Source: Chrysophaeum taylorii (lineage: Eukaryota; Sar; Pelagophyceae; Pelagomonadales; Pelagomonadaceae). Taken from it: 64,000 bases of DNA. A program made the translations under genes and the position numbers. Below are positions 38,001 through 46,510 of the stretch, piece after piece. Each line of letters opens with the position of its first letter. The first letter of the stretch is position 1. Under the pieces are notes generated by a model that worked only from the letters and a program-made list of their open reading frames with translations, was not told where the DNA came from and did not search any database. The stretch spans positions 36,515 to 100,514 of the forward strand of contig JAQMWT010000198.1 in NCBI GenBank assembly GCA_029834535.1, read 5' to 3'.

Positions 38001-39414
38001 GGGGGTCGTCGTGCGAAGGGGTTTCCTGGTAGTCCATATCTTCCAAGACCACATCTTCTTGGATCGCCGGCTTGTCGGCGGCGCGGGCAATTATCTCGGG
38101 CCCCGAGCCATCCTGGAACTGCTCGATGCGGTCGCAGACGCTCGCGAAGCGCGGGCGGTCGCGCGGTCTTGTCTTGCAACACGCCGTCACGAGATTGGCG
38201 AGCGCGCGCGCAGCTCTGCCCGTCGCGCCGCGGGGCACCGGCGGTCTTGGCGGGGTGTGACGTCCTCCGTCCGGCCTGTTGGGGAGCTCGCAGCCGAGGA
38301 CTTCGTAGACGACGATACCAAACGAGTAGACGTCGCAGTACTCGCTAAACACGACGGGCTGGCCGGGCGTCGCCGCGCGGAGCTCGGGGGCCATCCAGCA
38401 GAGCGACCCCGCGAGCGTGGTCATCTCGAGGCGGAGGGTCTTGTGCGCGTCGGGGGAGACCCCGCGGTGGACGTCGTCGGGGTCGCCCCCGACCCGCACG
38501 CCCTTGGCGAGTCCAAAGTCGGCGATGCACGCGCGGTCGTCGCGGTCGAGAAGCACGTTCATCGACTTGAGATCGCGGTGCTGGACTTGGTGCTCGTAGA
38601 TAAAGCGCATGCCGGACGCGACGTCCGCCACGAACTTTACCGCGTGGGTTTGGAAACTCCGCAGCGACGCGCCCTGGGGGTCCCTCACGGCCTTGTTGTA
38701 CCTATCGTACAGCGAGCCGCCCTCCATGTAGGCCATGACGAGCAGAAGCGACGCGGCGGTCCTGACGCAGCCGTAGAGCTTGACGACCCGAGGACACGCG
38801 ACCCCCCACATTACCTTCGCCTCGTTCAAAAACTCGCTGAAATCTGCCTGGTCGGGATTGAGGGTTTTGACGGCGACCGTGGTGCCCTGATACCCCGCCT
38901 TGGTCACCGTCCCAAACGCGCCCTCGCCGAGCACGTCGCCGTACGGCGGCTGAAAATTTAGGGCCGACTCGGGAATCCGCATGTCCGCGGGCACATCGGT
39001 CTCATCCCGCTTGTCCCACTCGTCAGGTGTGATGTTCGCGATGCCCACCCTCAGCAGCACTACGGCGTGGATATCTTCGACCCGGTTGCTAGCGCGCTTG
39101 AGGAGCGCGCCGTGCCTTCGCGGCATCACCAGACGTCGCAGCGCGGCTCTGAAGCTGAGCCGCACGTACTCTTTCACAAGCCGCTCGGCCTCCTGAATCA
39201 TCTGCAACATCTGCCTCCGGTCGGGCGCCGTAAAGAGCCCTGCCAACTCGGGAGGCGCAAACACCTTCTGGAGCTCGCGCTGGAGGCAGCCCAGCTTCCA
39301 GACGAGCCGCTCGGCATCGTCGTTGTTGTTCATGTACAGCTCCAAGTGTCGCTGGAGCCCCAGAACGGCCTCGACGATGTCCGCGAACCCGGCGGCCGCC
39401 AGTACGAACGCCAT
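35098..39414 (-). CDS. TKL-type protein kinase with MIB-like SH3 modules, GERD repeats, GYF-like and UBA-like domains
   Basis: A 1438-residue single-exon signalling protein. An N-terminal helical region (about 1-150) resembles MLKL-type N-domains (AFVLAAAGFADIVEAVLGLQ). The kinase domain (about 160-425) has GEGAFGTV, the VAVK lysine, HRDLKSMNVLLD, DFG and the WMAPE motif, so it should be active; the motif set is that of tyrosine-kinase-like Ser/Thr kinases. Two SH3-like Mind-bomb modules follow (GQAGTVEAVFEEGVLIKLEN; GKTGKVMSVQPNNGSVYVEF). Next are four copies of a repeat with core GERD (e.g. GWDVGDAVRAMRFGERD), then a GYF-2-like domain (FFFTDGRGWTSDPLSYEELE), and finally a UBA-like module (RHSTVESVVAYVLDNGG) nearly matching the start of the E3 at 26.4-28.5 kb. 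ATG at 39414 is the first true Met; the open frame upstream begins at GTG. Confidence 0.83.
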   Translation of the reverse strand: MAFVLAAAGFADIVEAVLGLQRHLELYMNNNDDAERLVWKLGCLQRELQKVFAPPELAGLFTAPDRRQMLQMIQEAERLVKEYVRLSFRAALRRLVMPRRHGALLKRASNRVEDIHAVVLLRVGIANITPDEWDKRDETDVPADMRIPESALNFQPPYGDVLGEGAFGTVTKAGYQGTTVAVKTLNPDQADFSEFLNEAKVMWGVACPRVVKLYGCVRTAASLLLVMAYMEGGSLYDRYNKAVRDPQGASLRSFQTHAVKFVADVASGMRFIYEHQVQHRDLKSMNVLLDRDDRACIADFGLAKGVRVGGDPDDVHRGVSPDAHKTLRLEMTTLAGSLCWMAPELRAATPGQPVVFSEYCDVYSFGIVVYEVLGCELPNRPDGGRHTPPRPPVPRGATGRAARALANLVTACCKTRPRDRPRFASVCDRIEQFQDGSGPEIIARAADKPAIQEDVVLEDMDYQETPSHDDPRFANININNDNDNNNNNNNNGDEVEMEEDDVPSEDLRNWLKRVVHKLGLAYECNANFRIGNHVKLTGPVDATISRFGGRRLRGLVGQAGTVEAVFEEGVLIKLENSGGRWVVSQDALAVLHERARCADTGQEPLEGMRYKKIGSSTSLCRAAFDRLPQGQRRDYIAIARPNSVCGSENVCLEESARARVIADRPRLCHVEHLETEGDVVVVKMDDDDTKLAMAPERLAPAFVAGSKVRLTDDVDLTRNKQDATHGGFYEGMVKYCGKTGKVMSVQPNNGSVYVEFDFNGQSKRLHPDLLDLLELAPARPNVPLVPPGEDGAAERSAAPAPSPSVESTTTSSNQSEPHVYPPYGKPEIEGGRPRRYSVNDELAAMLHFEDMGAYLVCDIATHIVALDPKPKVVFLVDKFEKKGYLIGQAVDQMFRGERDLDVLSSLQPSHSTRVMIEQILLTVQDMEAAGAVANPGPKHRKLVNRYRDFLGKVADVVASGPQDPRWATVLESSVNDLERHDIHLQPPFTELREGERDARKLTRTCDVYDTCLVVELLDQLASKQQQPRRRPEPPRASGGFTFPRGAVESLAEAQTDRSRDELARNSSLWLGKLPALVRVGPHGMNKEWEMFWRAGADELSRKGWDVGDAVRAMRFGERDPTKLTQWKDNDECAIIRHILACVEELEAAGRFFNDDQSTRDFLERNDENLRMLVDALVNKEADQKFWGTFREGWLKPKSRTSGWHLEDAITKLWKGERDVVALANECNFREGRVVESVLADFRARSPAPPPPPNDDDGDVERVPASATFFFTDGRGWTSDPLSYEELESRVRSGGIQAKTLVYAQGVTNGWQRLRDVPLLGALAASTPREGRAVATARVTAFQHSRDDNIDAVNIDANHSRAKSSPGVPARTHFTELAATTAVHRRSMESELAQEVVAMLKNLNMRATDASVVNGMERHSTVESVVAYVLDNGGAVPND

Positions 39415-39630
39415 GACGGCCGACAACAATCTCTGGGGCGAAGAACCCTCCGACCCCCTTTTATGGGTCGTTGGAAAAGACGTTGGAAAAGACGCGAAAA
39501 GATTCTGCCACACCAGCACCGTGGTGACGTGGTTCGCGTTCACTTGGTTTAGTGAATTCGATTCCCAACGCTGAAAAATTTGTTACCACTATTTCGGCTT
39601 TTAATTCTACAGGGATCGTGGGGAGTTCAA

Positions 39631-41829
39631 TCAGCTCGAACTCACGGCAAGAATGCCTTTCTGTAGCTGAGCGTCAAGAGCGACTGCAGGGCTCTTAGTC
39701 GGCTCCGATGTTCGCCTTTGCGGCGCTGGATGAGAATTCGATCGAATCGGCCGACGAGCCGGCGCTGAGCCCGGTCTGCACGGACGTGACTGGGTGGTTT
39801 GGTGACGAAACGTAAACCCGAGACTCTCGACAACCTCCGCGAGATTGGCATGTCCGATAGCACCCTTGTCCAGCGACTTGCACACCAATTGCCATCGGCT
39901 CGGGGCTGTGGGCGATTCCGATGCCTTGGAGGCGCTCGCCGGGCGCGTTACCTTCGCGGCATTTTTTTGCGCGCTTGTTTCGTGTTTCGCAACATCACCC
40001 TGGCCCGAACAGCATTTGGCCTTTTGGAGCTTCGCAACGTGCTCTTTGAAGCTCCCGCGGCGCACCGGCGGCTTTGGCAAACCCTTTCGACTTTCATCGA
40101 GCTGCGTCCAGCTGGCACCGTCGTTGTTAAACGAATTCGGCAAAGACAATCTCGAATTAACGTGACCAAACTCGGCCGCGCCCACGACGGAGCACGACAC
40201 GTTCGTCTTTGCCGCTGACGTCGAAGACCACTCGTCTTTGGGTTGGCTCATCTCCTTGGCCTTGGGTGATATTTCCGCTGCGGGACGCGTTCGCGCGTCT
40301 GGGACGACGCCGCGAGACGCTATCTCGAGCGGCGAGTCGTCGAAACTCGAGCGAATTGATAATGTGTGGAACGACGCCAATTTGACGAGCACCTGGGGCC
40401 GGCGAATATCTTCCTTTGAGTTTGGTGAGTCCCGAGGCCTTACGAATGTAGATATGGTACGTGGAACGAGACAAATTTCGTTGGCATTTTGTGGCTGCTT
40501 TGGAGAAAAAACGAAGAACGGCGACGAGCTTGGACCATCTTTTTGCGGCGAAAGAATTCTAGGCACCGAATCGGCTTCTTGGTTCTTCGATGTTGTTGGG
40601 AGCAGGTGCGACTCGGGGTCTGAATCGCTGCAGGAATTCTGCTCGCTCGCGCGCGTGCCGTATCCCGTTTGATCGGCAGCGTTCTGCTGGTTGACACCTC
40701 TCTCTCGTCGAAAAGAGCGACATTTCCCTGGAAAAGAAGGGCTACTAGGCGCCGTTCTGGCCGGCGTCGAGCTTGCTTTCCAACCTGGCCTAGGTGATCC
40801 GCAGGATACTGCCCTGCTCGTCCCGTTAGTAGCTGTTGATTTGTTGACTTGATACATCGCTGCCTCGAGCGACGAGAGCCGGCCATGCAACATGCACACT
40901 TCTTCTCGCAGCAAGACTCCCTCGCGTTTTAAGTTGTCGAAAGCTACTGCGCGCCACGCTGCAAATCGTCTTCTGAGAGTGATCGCGCCCAAAAACTTGC
41001 GGAACCCGTTTTCACCTGTTACCCTGCGGCCCTTCTGGCAATCCTTTTCTACCGCTCGTTGCGCGGCTGCCACGCAGCACCAGTGCTTCCAGCGCCGCGC
41101 ACGTGCCCGACGCACGAAGAGCGTCGACGCGTGCGTCATCCTTCGGGCGGCCGTGACGAGTCGGTAGATGGCGGTGCTCTTCTGGATGGCGATGGCCGCG
41201 GCGCGCTCGAGTGTGGTCGCTGCTCGCCACCGATCGAACGCACGGCAAATCCTGGCGCGAACGATCCCACAGATGCCGACAAGAATGATAGATTTGGCGA
41301 CGACAATGTTGCGCGCGCTCTTCGTCACGTGCCACGCGGCCATCATGTCAGGGACAGTGTATCGATCGGCTTGAATGTACTTCCTCGAGAGTTTGATAAG
41401 TGCGAGCGGCACACGAATCGCCGACGGGTCCTCTCGGCGAATGGCGGTCTGAAGGACCTCGCCTTGTCGCTCCAACAGCGAGATCGCTGCTTTGTGCGCG
41501 CTCCGAGCTCTTCCGAGCTCAAGCTTTAAGCGCTGCACGCGACTTTGTTTGGCCGCAAGCGCCGCCTGACAGGAGGTCCGCTCGGCCACGAGCTGTGCCT
41601 TGAGCGATGCGACTTCGGTCTTGGCGACTGGCTCTAGGCTGCGATTGAGTAAGTCGAGCATCTTCGTCACTGTGGAGCTCGAACGGCGCCGTGAGACATC
41701 TTGCGTTGGGACGTCGCCCGGAGGCTGGGCGGCGACGTCTGTGGAGGAAGGCAAGTCCAGCGTGTGCGTGACGAAGCGCCACGGCGCGTCCTCCGGATCG
41801 GGCTCATCATCCTCGGAATTTGGGTCCAT
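39631..41829 (-). CDS. Coiled-coil protein with Sfi1-like centrin-binding repeats
   Basis: A 732-residue basic protein. After an acidic start (MDPNSEDDEPDPEDAPW) comes a coiled coil (about 55-115, LKAQLVAERTSCQAALAAKQ). Residues about 150-310 contain repeats of helix with the pattern RxFxxWRxxx: RAFDRWRAATTLERAA, RRWKHWCCVAAAQRAV and RRFAAWRAVAFDNLKR. These match Sfi1 repeats, each of which binds one centrin, so the protein probably sits at a centriole, basal body or similar fibre. A second short coiled coil follows. The C-terminal 350 residues are Ser/Pro-rich and look disordered, ending with a short helical block (RWQLVCKSLDKGAIGHANLA). The G+C is lower than in neighbouring kinase or E3 genes. 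No introns are evident. Confidence 0.62.
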   Translation of the reverse strand: MDPNSEDDEPDPEDAPWRFVTHTLDLPSSTDVAAQPPGDVPTQDVSRRRSSSTVTKMLDLLNRSLEPVAKTEVASLKAQLVAERTSCQAALAAKQSRVQRLKLELGRARSAHKAAISLLERQGEVLQTAIRREDPSAIRVPLALIKLSRKYIQADRYTVPDMMAAWHVTKSARNIVVAKSIILVGICGIVRARICRAFDRWRAATTLERAAAIAIQKSTAIYRLVTAARRMTHASTLFVRRARARRWKHWCCVAAAQRAVEKDCQKGRRVTGENGFRKFLGAITLRRRFAAWRAVAFDNLKREGVLLREEVCMLHGRLSSLEAAMYQVNKSTATNGTSRAVSCGSPRPGWKASSTPARTAPSSPSFPGKCRSFRRERGVNQQNAADQTGYGTRASEQNSCSDSDPESHLLPTTSKNQEADSVPRILSPQKDGPSSSPFFVFSPKQPQNANEICLVPRTISTFVRPRDSPNSKEDIRRPQVLVKLASFHTLSIRSSFDDSPLEIASRGVVPDARTRPAAEISPKAKEMSQPKDEWSSTSAAKTNVSCSVVGAAEFGHVNSRLSLPNSFNNDGASWTQLDESRKGLPKPPVRRGSFKEHVAKLQKAKCCSGQGDVAKHETSAQKNAAKVTRPASASKASESPTAPSRWQLVCKSLDKGAIGHANLAEVVESLGFTFRHQTTQSRPCRPGSAPARRPIRSNSHPAPQRRTSEPTKSPAVALDAQLQKGILAVSSS

Positions 41830-41913
41830 CAGTACTGCCGTTCACCAATAACAACACAAGTCTCCGTTACCTGCACAACCGCTTTCTAGAGCCGTTGTGG
41901 ACCCTTGATAGAA

Positions 41914-42692
41914 GAAGTACTCAGGGCTGCACCTTGACAGAGGGGTCGTCAAAATGTTGACGTCAAAAAAGGACCGTTTTATGTTGACGTTGACGTTGAC
42001 GTGACTTGACGCGACCACTTTTGGCGAGCAGGTCACGGTCAAAGGATTTTACGCGAGGTCGGCGGCGATGACGGAAGCGGCTCCAGTGCCTGCACACCAG
42101 CTCGTGTTGGATGAGGAGGAATACGCAGCGAGGTTGTACATTCGACCGGAGCAGTATCGGGAACACGCCCGGGAAAGCCGGGAGGAGAGCGGCGCCATCA
42201 GGGGTTTGGAAGCACGTTAAGCGCCTGACAGGGGATCACCCAGAGCGTGCGAAGAAAGACACGGACTGCAGTAAAAAGACGCACTGCTGCATCTATCGCG
42301 ATCCGACGAGGGGCACGACGTGTTACGAACTGCTGCGATGCCGAGGAGGAAGGAAGACCAGCGGTACTTTGGACGGCTGTATTTCGGTGACGACGGGTTT
42401 TCCTCCAACAAGAAAGCTGTCGCGCTGTTGTGTTTTCTTCTGCTTCTGCAGGCGGAGGGAGGTACGAGAGACGAGGGAAGGCGAGGAAGATGCTAGCTGT
42501 GCGTATGGGAAGTTTCCGGCCTCTGCCGGCCGCATTTCTCGTTTTCGTGTGATGTTGACTTTGACTTGACAAATGTGAAGACAGTCATCCTGGAAGCAGA
42601 GTTTGACGTGACCTAGATCCGACCACTGCCTCCGTGACGTCAAAGTCAAGAGTGACCCAAACTTCGAGTCAAGGTGCAGCCCTGGTAGTACT
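41914..42692. mobile_element. hAT-like DNA transposon, deletion derivative (763 bp plus TSDs)
   Basis: Terminal inverted repeats of 17 identical bases, CAGGGCTGCACCTTGAC, begin at 41922 and end at 42684. They are flanked by GAAGTACT (41914-41921) and GTAGTACT (42685-42692), an 8-bp target duplication with one mismatch. CAGGG ends and 8-bp duplications are hallmarks of the hAT superfamily. Inside both ends TTGACGT-like units are repeated in opposite orientation (e.g. GTTGACGTTGACGTTGAC at 41983), typical subterminal transposase-binding repeats. The interior codes for short fragments: a 50-residue frame at 42068-42220, and an overlapping frame at 42111-42569 with SGVWKHVKRLTGDHPERAKK followed by DCSKKTHCC, similar to a BED zinc finger. 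No catalytic domain fits, so it is non-autonomous. Confidence 0.85.
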
Positions 42693-42967
42693 TAATAAGT
42701 TGACGAGGAGTAATGTTCCAGCGGGGTCGAACGTAGTGCCGGCGAGAGAAAATAAGCTCACGGGAAAAGGACGATGATGGTGCGTCGATCATACAAGAAG
42801 ACCAATCGGCGAAGACGCGTTGGGGTTGGCGCGCAGGCTGTGGCGTACGCACACATGTACAAAATAAGGGCAAGTGTGGGAGGTCATCGATCGATCGGCT
42901 AGTAGAGCGATTGAATGGTTGATTGTTAGAGAGATTGATTGGTTGATTGTTAGAGTGGCGCCGATTG

Positions 42968-43784
42968 CTACTCGGCAGCAGCACCGGGGGGTATCTGGTC
43001 GTTTTCGAGGAATGCGACGAGGTCACCAAAGTCGGTGATAAACCAATCGGCGTTTTCCAGGACAATGTCGCGCTGAGCGACGCCGCCGTAGCCGATGAAG
43101 GCGTCGGCCGGCGGTTTGGCCTGGAGGTCAGTCGCGCCGTCGCCGATCATGACGACGGTGTCGTAGCCGCGCGTTTTCTTGAGAAATTCGACGACCTTGG
43201 GCTTGCCGCCCTCGCTGGCTGTGGGTTCGGTCGCGTCAAAGCCGGCGTACTCGCCATCGCCTCGCCAGATGATCGTGTTCGCAAAGATCTCGGTAGCCTG
43301 GACCCCGAGAGCATCAAGAGCGACAGGTTCAATCATCGCTCTGAAGCCACCCGAGACGATGTGAACCGTGGCGCCGCGTGCGCGGAGCGCCTCGAAGAGA
43401 TGTCCCACGTGCGGGGAGAGCGTCGGCGGGCGCTGCTCGAGGCACTTTGTAACCGCGTCGCGCGACGGCTGGATGAGCTCGAGTCTCGCCGCGAGCGCAC
43501 GCTGGAACGGCAAGTCCCCTTCCATCGCCTGCTTCGTAAACGCCGCGACGGCCTCGCCTGCCCCGCAGAACTCGGCAAGCTCGTCTATGCCCTCCTCCGT
43601 AATGACGGTACTATCCTGCGGTGGAGCACTCTTGAGCGCCAATGAGGCGGGGACTCACGAAGTCAAAGCAGACGGCGTCGGCTCGACGTAGCGCGTCTTG
43701 CGCCAGCGCGACATTCGTACCGATATGCCGTCGTCCGCCCATCATTGCGCACCTCAACAACCGCGACGAGCGCCACACACCCAT
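42968..43784 (-). CDS. Phosphoserine phosphatase (2 exons)
   Basis: Hydrolyses O-phosphoserine to serine, the last step of the phosphorylated serine pathway; HAD superfamily, Mg-dependent. The nucleophile motif is split by a 43-nt intron (43616-43658, gtgagt...gcag): exon 1 ends ADAVCFDF and exon 2 begins DSTVITEEGIDELA, restoring DFDSTV. Motif II is in VSGGFRAMIEPVA, and motif III is GDGATDLQAKPPADAFIG; AMEGDLPFQRALAARLELIQ is also family-typical. The spliced product is 257 residues, longer than human PSPH by an N-terminal extension (MGVWRSSRLLRCAMMGG) that is basic and could be an organelle-targeting presequence. ATG at 43784 is chosen for that; internal Mets at 43745 and 43742 would give a cytosolic form. 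Divergent from the ankyrin gene at 44038. Confidence 0.93.
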
Positions 43785-44037
43785 AGCTGGCGTGGCGTGT
43801 GGACGCAACTTGCACTTCACTTTCGCGGTCCAACGGCTCGCATTTGTCAAGTGCTACAATTGAGCCGGCCAGCTCGAGGGGTAAAGTAAAAGGTAAAGTA
43901 AAGAAAAATTAGTTTTTTTTGCTCTGTAGAGTAAAGGTGCAACGCTGATATTATGTATCTTCCGTTGTTCATGACCCCGTGTCAGAGATGCCTGCCTGCT
44001 GCAGGGTAAGCCGTCGATCGAATTCTGCGAGACGACG

Positions 44038-45042
44038 ATGTTCGACCCCAACAAACTCGCCGCGAGGAACGATAAGACGCGCCAGACGCGCCAGGTGGCC
44101 CAGTGGTCGCGCGAGTGCCTCCCGCGGCCGATCCACGAGGCCGTCGCGGCGGACCCCCTGCACGTCCAAATCACCGTCCGCGAAGTCCAGTGCGGCGACC
44201 CCACCTGCTCCCCGATCGACACCGTTCTCATGTTCGTCTTCAAAAACGGCCGACAAGCGATGACGTCTTTACCTCTTGAGCTGACCCAGGTCCTCCGCGC
44301 CGACATCGAGAGGTCGGTGGCCGAGATGGGGCCCGAGCTGATGGCCGCGCACGAGGGCAGAGAATTTCTCCACGTGCCGCAGCTCCCCCCGGTCAGCGCG
44401 GCGGGCGAGGCCGCCATCGAGAGGATCGCGGCGACCCTCCGCCGCGAGCTTGTCGGCCTCGCGCGGGTCGACATTGCGGGGGTCTGCGCGGCGGTGATCG
44501 ATATGCTCGAACAAATCGAAGAGGACGCGGTGAGGCCGCAGCCCGCGCAGATGGTCGCCGCCGGCGGCAACGCGCGCGGCATGGACCCCAACTCGAAAAT
44601 ACTCTCGGCCTCCCAGAAAAACGACGTCAACACCGTCAAGCAGTACGTCGAAGTCGACGGCATCTCCCCAAGCTACGCGAACTCTCTCGGCCAGACGCCC
44701 CTGCACATCGCCGCCATGTGGGGAAACGCCGACACGGTCGACTACCTCGTCAAGGCCGGTGCCGACGTCTACGCGATCAACCAGCTGTCCTCGGCGACAC
44801 CCCTCCACGTCGCCGCCTCCTCGAACAAGGACGTCGAAGGCCGCCTCGCGTGCGCCCGCCTTCTCTTGGCGGCGGGCGCTGACCCAACATCCCGCGACGC
44901 TGACGGCCTCCAGCCCTGGGAAAAAGTCGCCGACCCCGGGCCCCTCCGAGACCTCCTGCGCCAGGCACTCGACGCCCGCGTCGGACCGAAAATCTATTCC
45001 AATAGTGCTGCTGCTGCTGCTGCTGCCGCTGCCCCTCTCTAA
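44038..45042 (+). CDS. Ankyrin-repeat protein with a conserved-looking N-terminal domain
   Basis: A 334-residue single-exon protein. The N-terminal half (about 1-130) is a globular domain with QVAQWSRECLPRPIHEAV and VREVQCGDPTCSPIDTVLMF; the QCGDPxCxPIDT core is distinctive, and I recall similar uncharacterised domains in algae but cannot name the family. The C-terminal half has three ankyrin repeats: MDPNSKILSASQKNDVNTVK, GQTPLHIAAMWGNADTVDYL and ATPLHVAASSNKDVEGRLAC. The protein ends in an Ala run coded by (GCT)n. ATG at 44038 is the first Met in frame. Its partner and location are unknown; no targeting signal is visible. Confidence 0.75.
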   Translation: MFDPNKLAARNDKTRQTRQVAQWSRECLPRPIHEAVAADPLHVQITVREVQCGDPTCSPIDTVLMFVFKNGRQAMTSLPLELTQVLRADIERSVAEMGPELMAAHEGREFLHVPQLPPVSAAGEAAIERIAATLRRELVGLARVDIAGVCAAVIDMLEQIEEDAVRPQPAQMVAAGGNARGMDPNSKILSASQKNDVNTVKQYVEVDGISPSYANSLGQTPLHIAAMWGNADTVDYLVKAGADVYAINQLSSATPLHVAASSNKDVEGRLACARLLLAAGADPTSRDADGLQPWEKVADPGPLRDLLRQALDARVGPKIYSNSAAAAAAAAAPL

Positions 45043-45749
45043 AGCTTGAGCCCACGCAAAAAAATACCACACCCTTTCTCTTTGCTGACTGTCCTGTAGC
45101 TCTCTCCTTCCTGATGATGAGCACCGTGCCCGCTGCCGCAACCAAACAACGCCGCACTCTCGGCGCCCCGCACTCGACGACAGAGAGGACGATCGATGAT
45201 GCTCCAGCTTGAGCACCGCGAGGCACGAAACGCGACACCCCCGCCGAGCTGGGGCGACACCCCCGCCGAGGTGGGGCAACACCCCTCTCTACCCATACTT
45301 CCCTCCGCCCTTCCTCCCCAAGCCAAGAGCGCGGCTCGAATGACGACGTTTCCTCTTGCACCCTTGCTTGTTTCGCACGACGTCCACGTTGCTGCTGCCC
45401 CGTCGGCGTTGCCGCCGTACCACTTTGCTATTGCGACCTTAGTTTCTTTCTGCCTATAATCATACTGGGTCCTTGGAAGATGATATCGTCATCGCAAGTG
45501 CAGGCCAGTAAATTCAAGTCGTCCCAAATCTCACAACCCCACAAAGTTTTGCGCCTTGCTCACTTCGACCCGGTCCCTCGCACGCACTCGCCCTTTCAAT
45601 GGTGGACCACCTTTTCACTCTCTGTTCCTTGGGCATGATGTTTCACCCTTTCGAGAGGGCAAATCGGAGATTAGAAACACACATAAGTCGGCGCTACGGC
45701 CATGGGCTCTGCGCTCGACGACTCTGCTGCGGGGGATTTGGCGACTACC
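45043..45749. other. Intergenic, no gene seen
   Basis: About 700 bases between the ankyrin gene and the helicase remnant. A short tandem pair of CCCCGCCGAG(C/G)TGGGG(C)GACACC-like units lies near 45238-45275. Nothing else was recognised. Confidence 0.45.
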
Positions 45750-46430
45750 CTAGGACCTTGCAGGAGACGACATTGCGCGTGTAGACGGCGCGGGGGGCTT
45801 GTCGGCATTGCGTAAGTGGGATAGGGTGGTATCTTCGACCCAGAAGACGATGTCCTCGGGCTTGCCGACTCGGCTGAGAGCCACGTAGAGCTGGCCGCGG
45901 CTGAAGACGGGCTTGGGCCAGAGGACGCCGACCTTGCGGAGAATCTAGCCTTGGCTCTTGTTGATTGTCGTGGCGAAGGCGGGCGCCGCGCGGGAAACTG
46001 GCGTCGGCGCAGCTCGAAGGGAAGCTTGCCCTGCTTCGTGGTGATGGTGACGCGCGGGACCATAAGGGTTTTTCTTTCTCGCCGTTCATCCTGTAGGCGA
46101 GTTGGAGGAGCCTCGCCAAGATGGTACGATCGATGATGTATCGGGTGCCGTTGCAGTGGCCGTGCGACGGGTCGAGATTGCGAAGGCTTTAAGCTCGCGC
46201 TCAAAGTCGGCATGCTGTTGATTGTCAGGGAGTTGAAAAACTGGACTGGAAAGAGCGACGCGTCGTCTTCGGACCCAACCTCGTTGGCCGAAAAAAACTT
46301 CGTCGCCTTGTCTCCCGGAAAGGCCGCGGTCGTGCGCGCGTTGTTGAAATAATCGACAACATCGCTTCAGCGGGGCGTGAGAATGGCGCGCTGGCAGGAA
46401 GAGCCATCGCGGGTCGTGGAAATCGTATGC
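45750..46430 (-). pseudogene. Decayed Helitron/PIF1-type helicase fragment
   Basis: Read on the minus strand across several frames, the DNA gives in order AILTPR, a TGA stop, DVVDYFNNARTTAAFPGDK, SLFPVQFFNSLTINSM, NLDPSHGHCNGTRYIID, ILARLLQLAYRMNGEKEK, LPFELRRRQFPAR, FATTINKSQG, a TAG stop, VFSRGQLYVALSRVGKPED and a final TAG at 45752-45750. This is the C-terminal half of the PIF1-like helicase of Helitron transposons, where the DNA after INKSQG would normally continue the same frame. At least two in-frame stops and two frameshifts show it is dead. The Rep nuclease and N-terminal helicase motifs were not found nearby. Confidence 0.82.
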
Positions 46431-46510
46431 GAGGTCGCCGCAGAAGGCTTGAACCTCAGGTCTGGCTCGCGCCCACGTGAGTCTAAACCCTGCTTCGGGG
46501 TACGGTACAC

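Noticed and set aside
37117-38961. A 614-codon plus-strand frame opposite the kinase gene
   Set aside because: Antisense to the kinase catalytic domain, Val/Asp-rich low complexity and no recognisable motifs.
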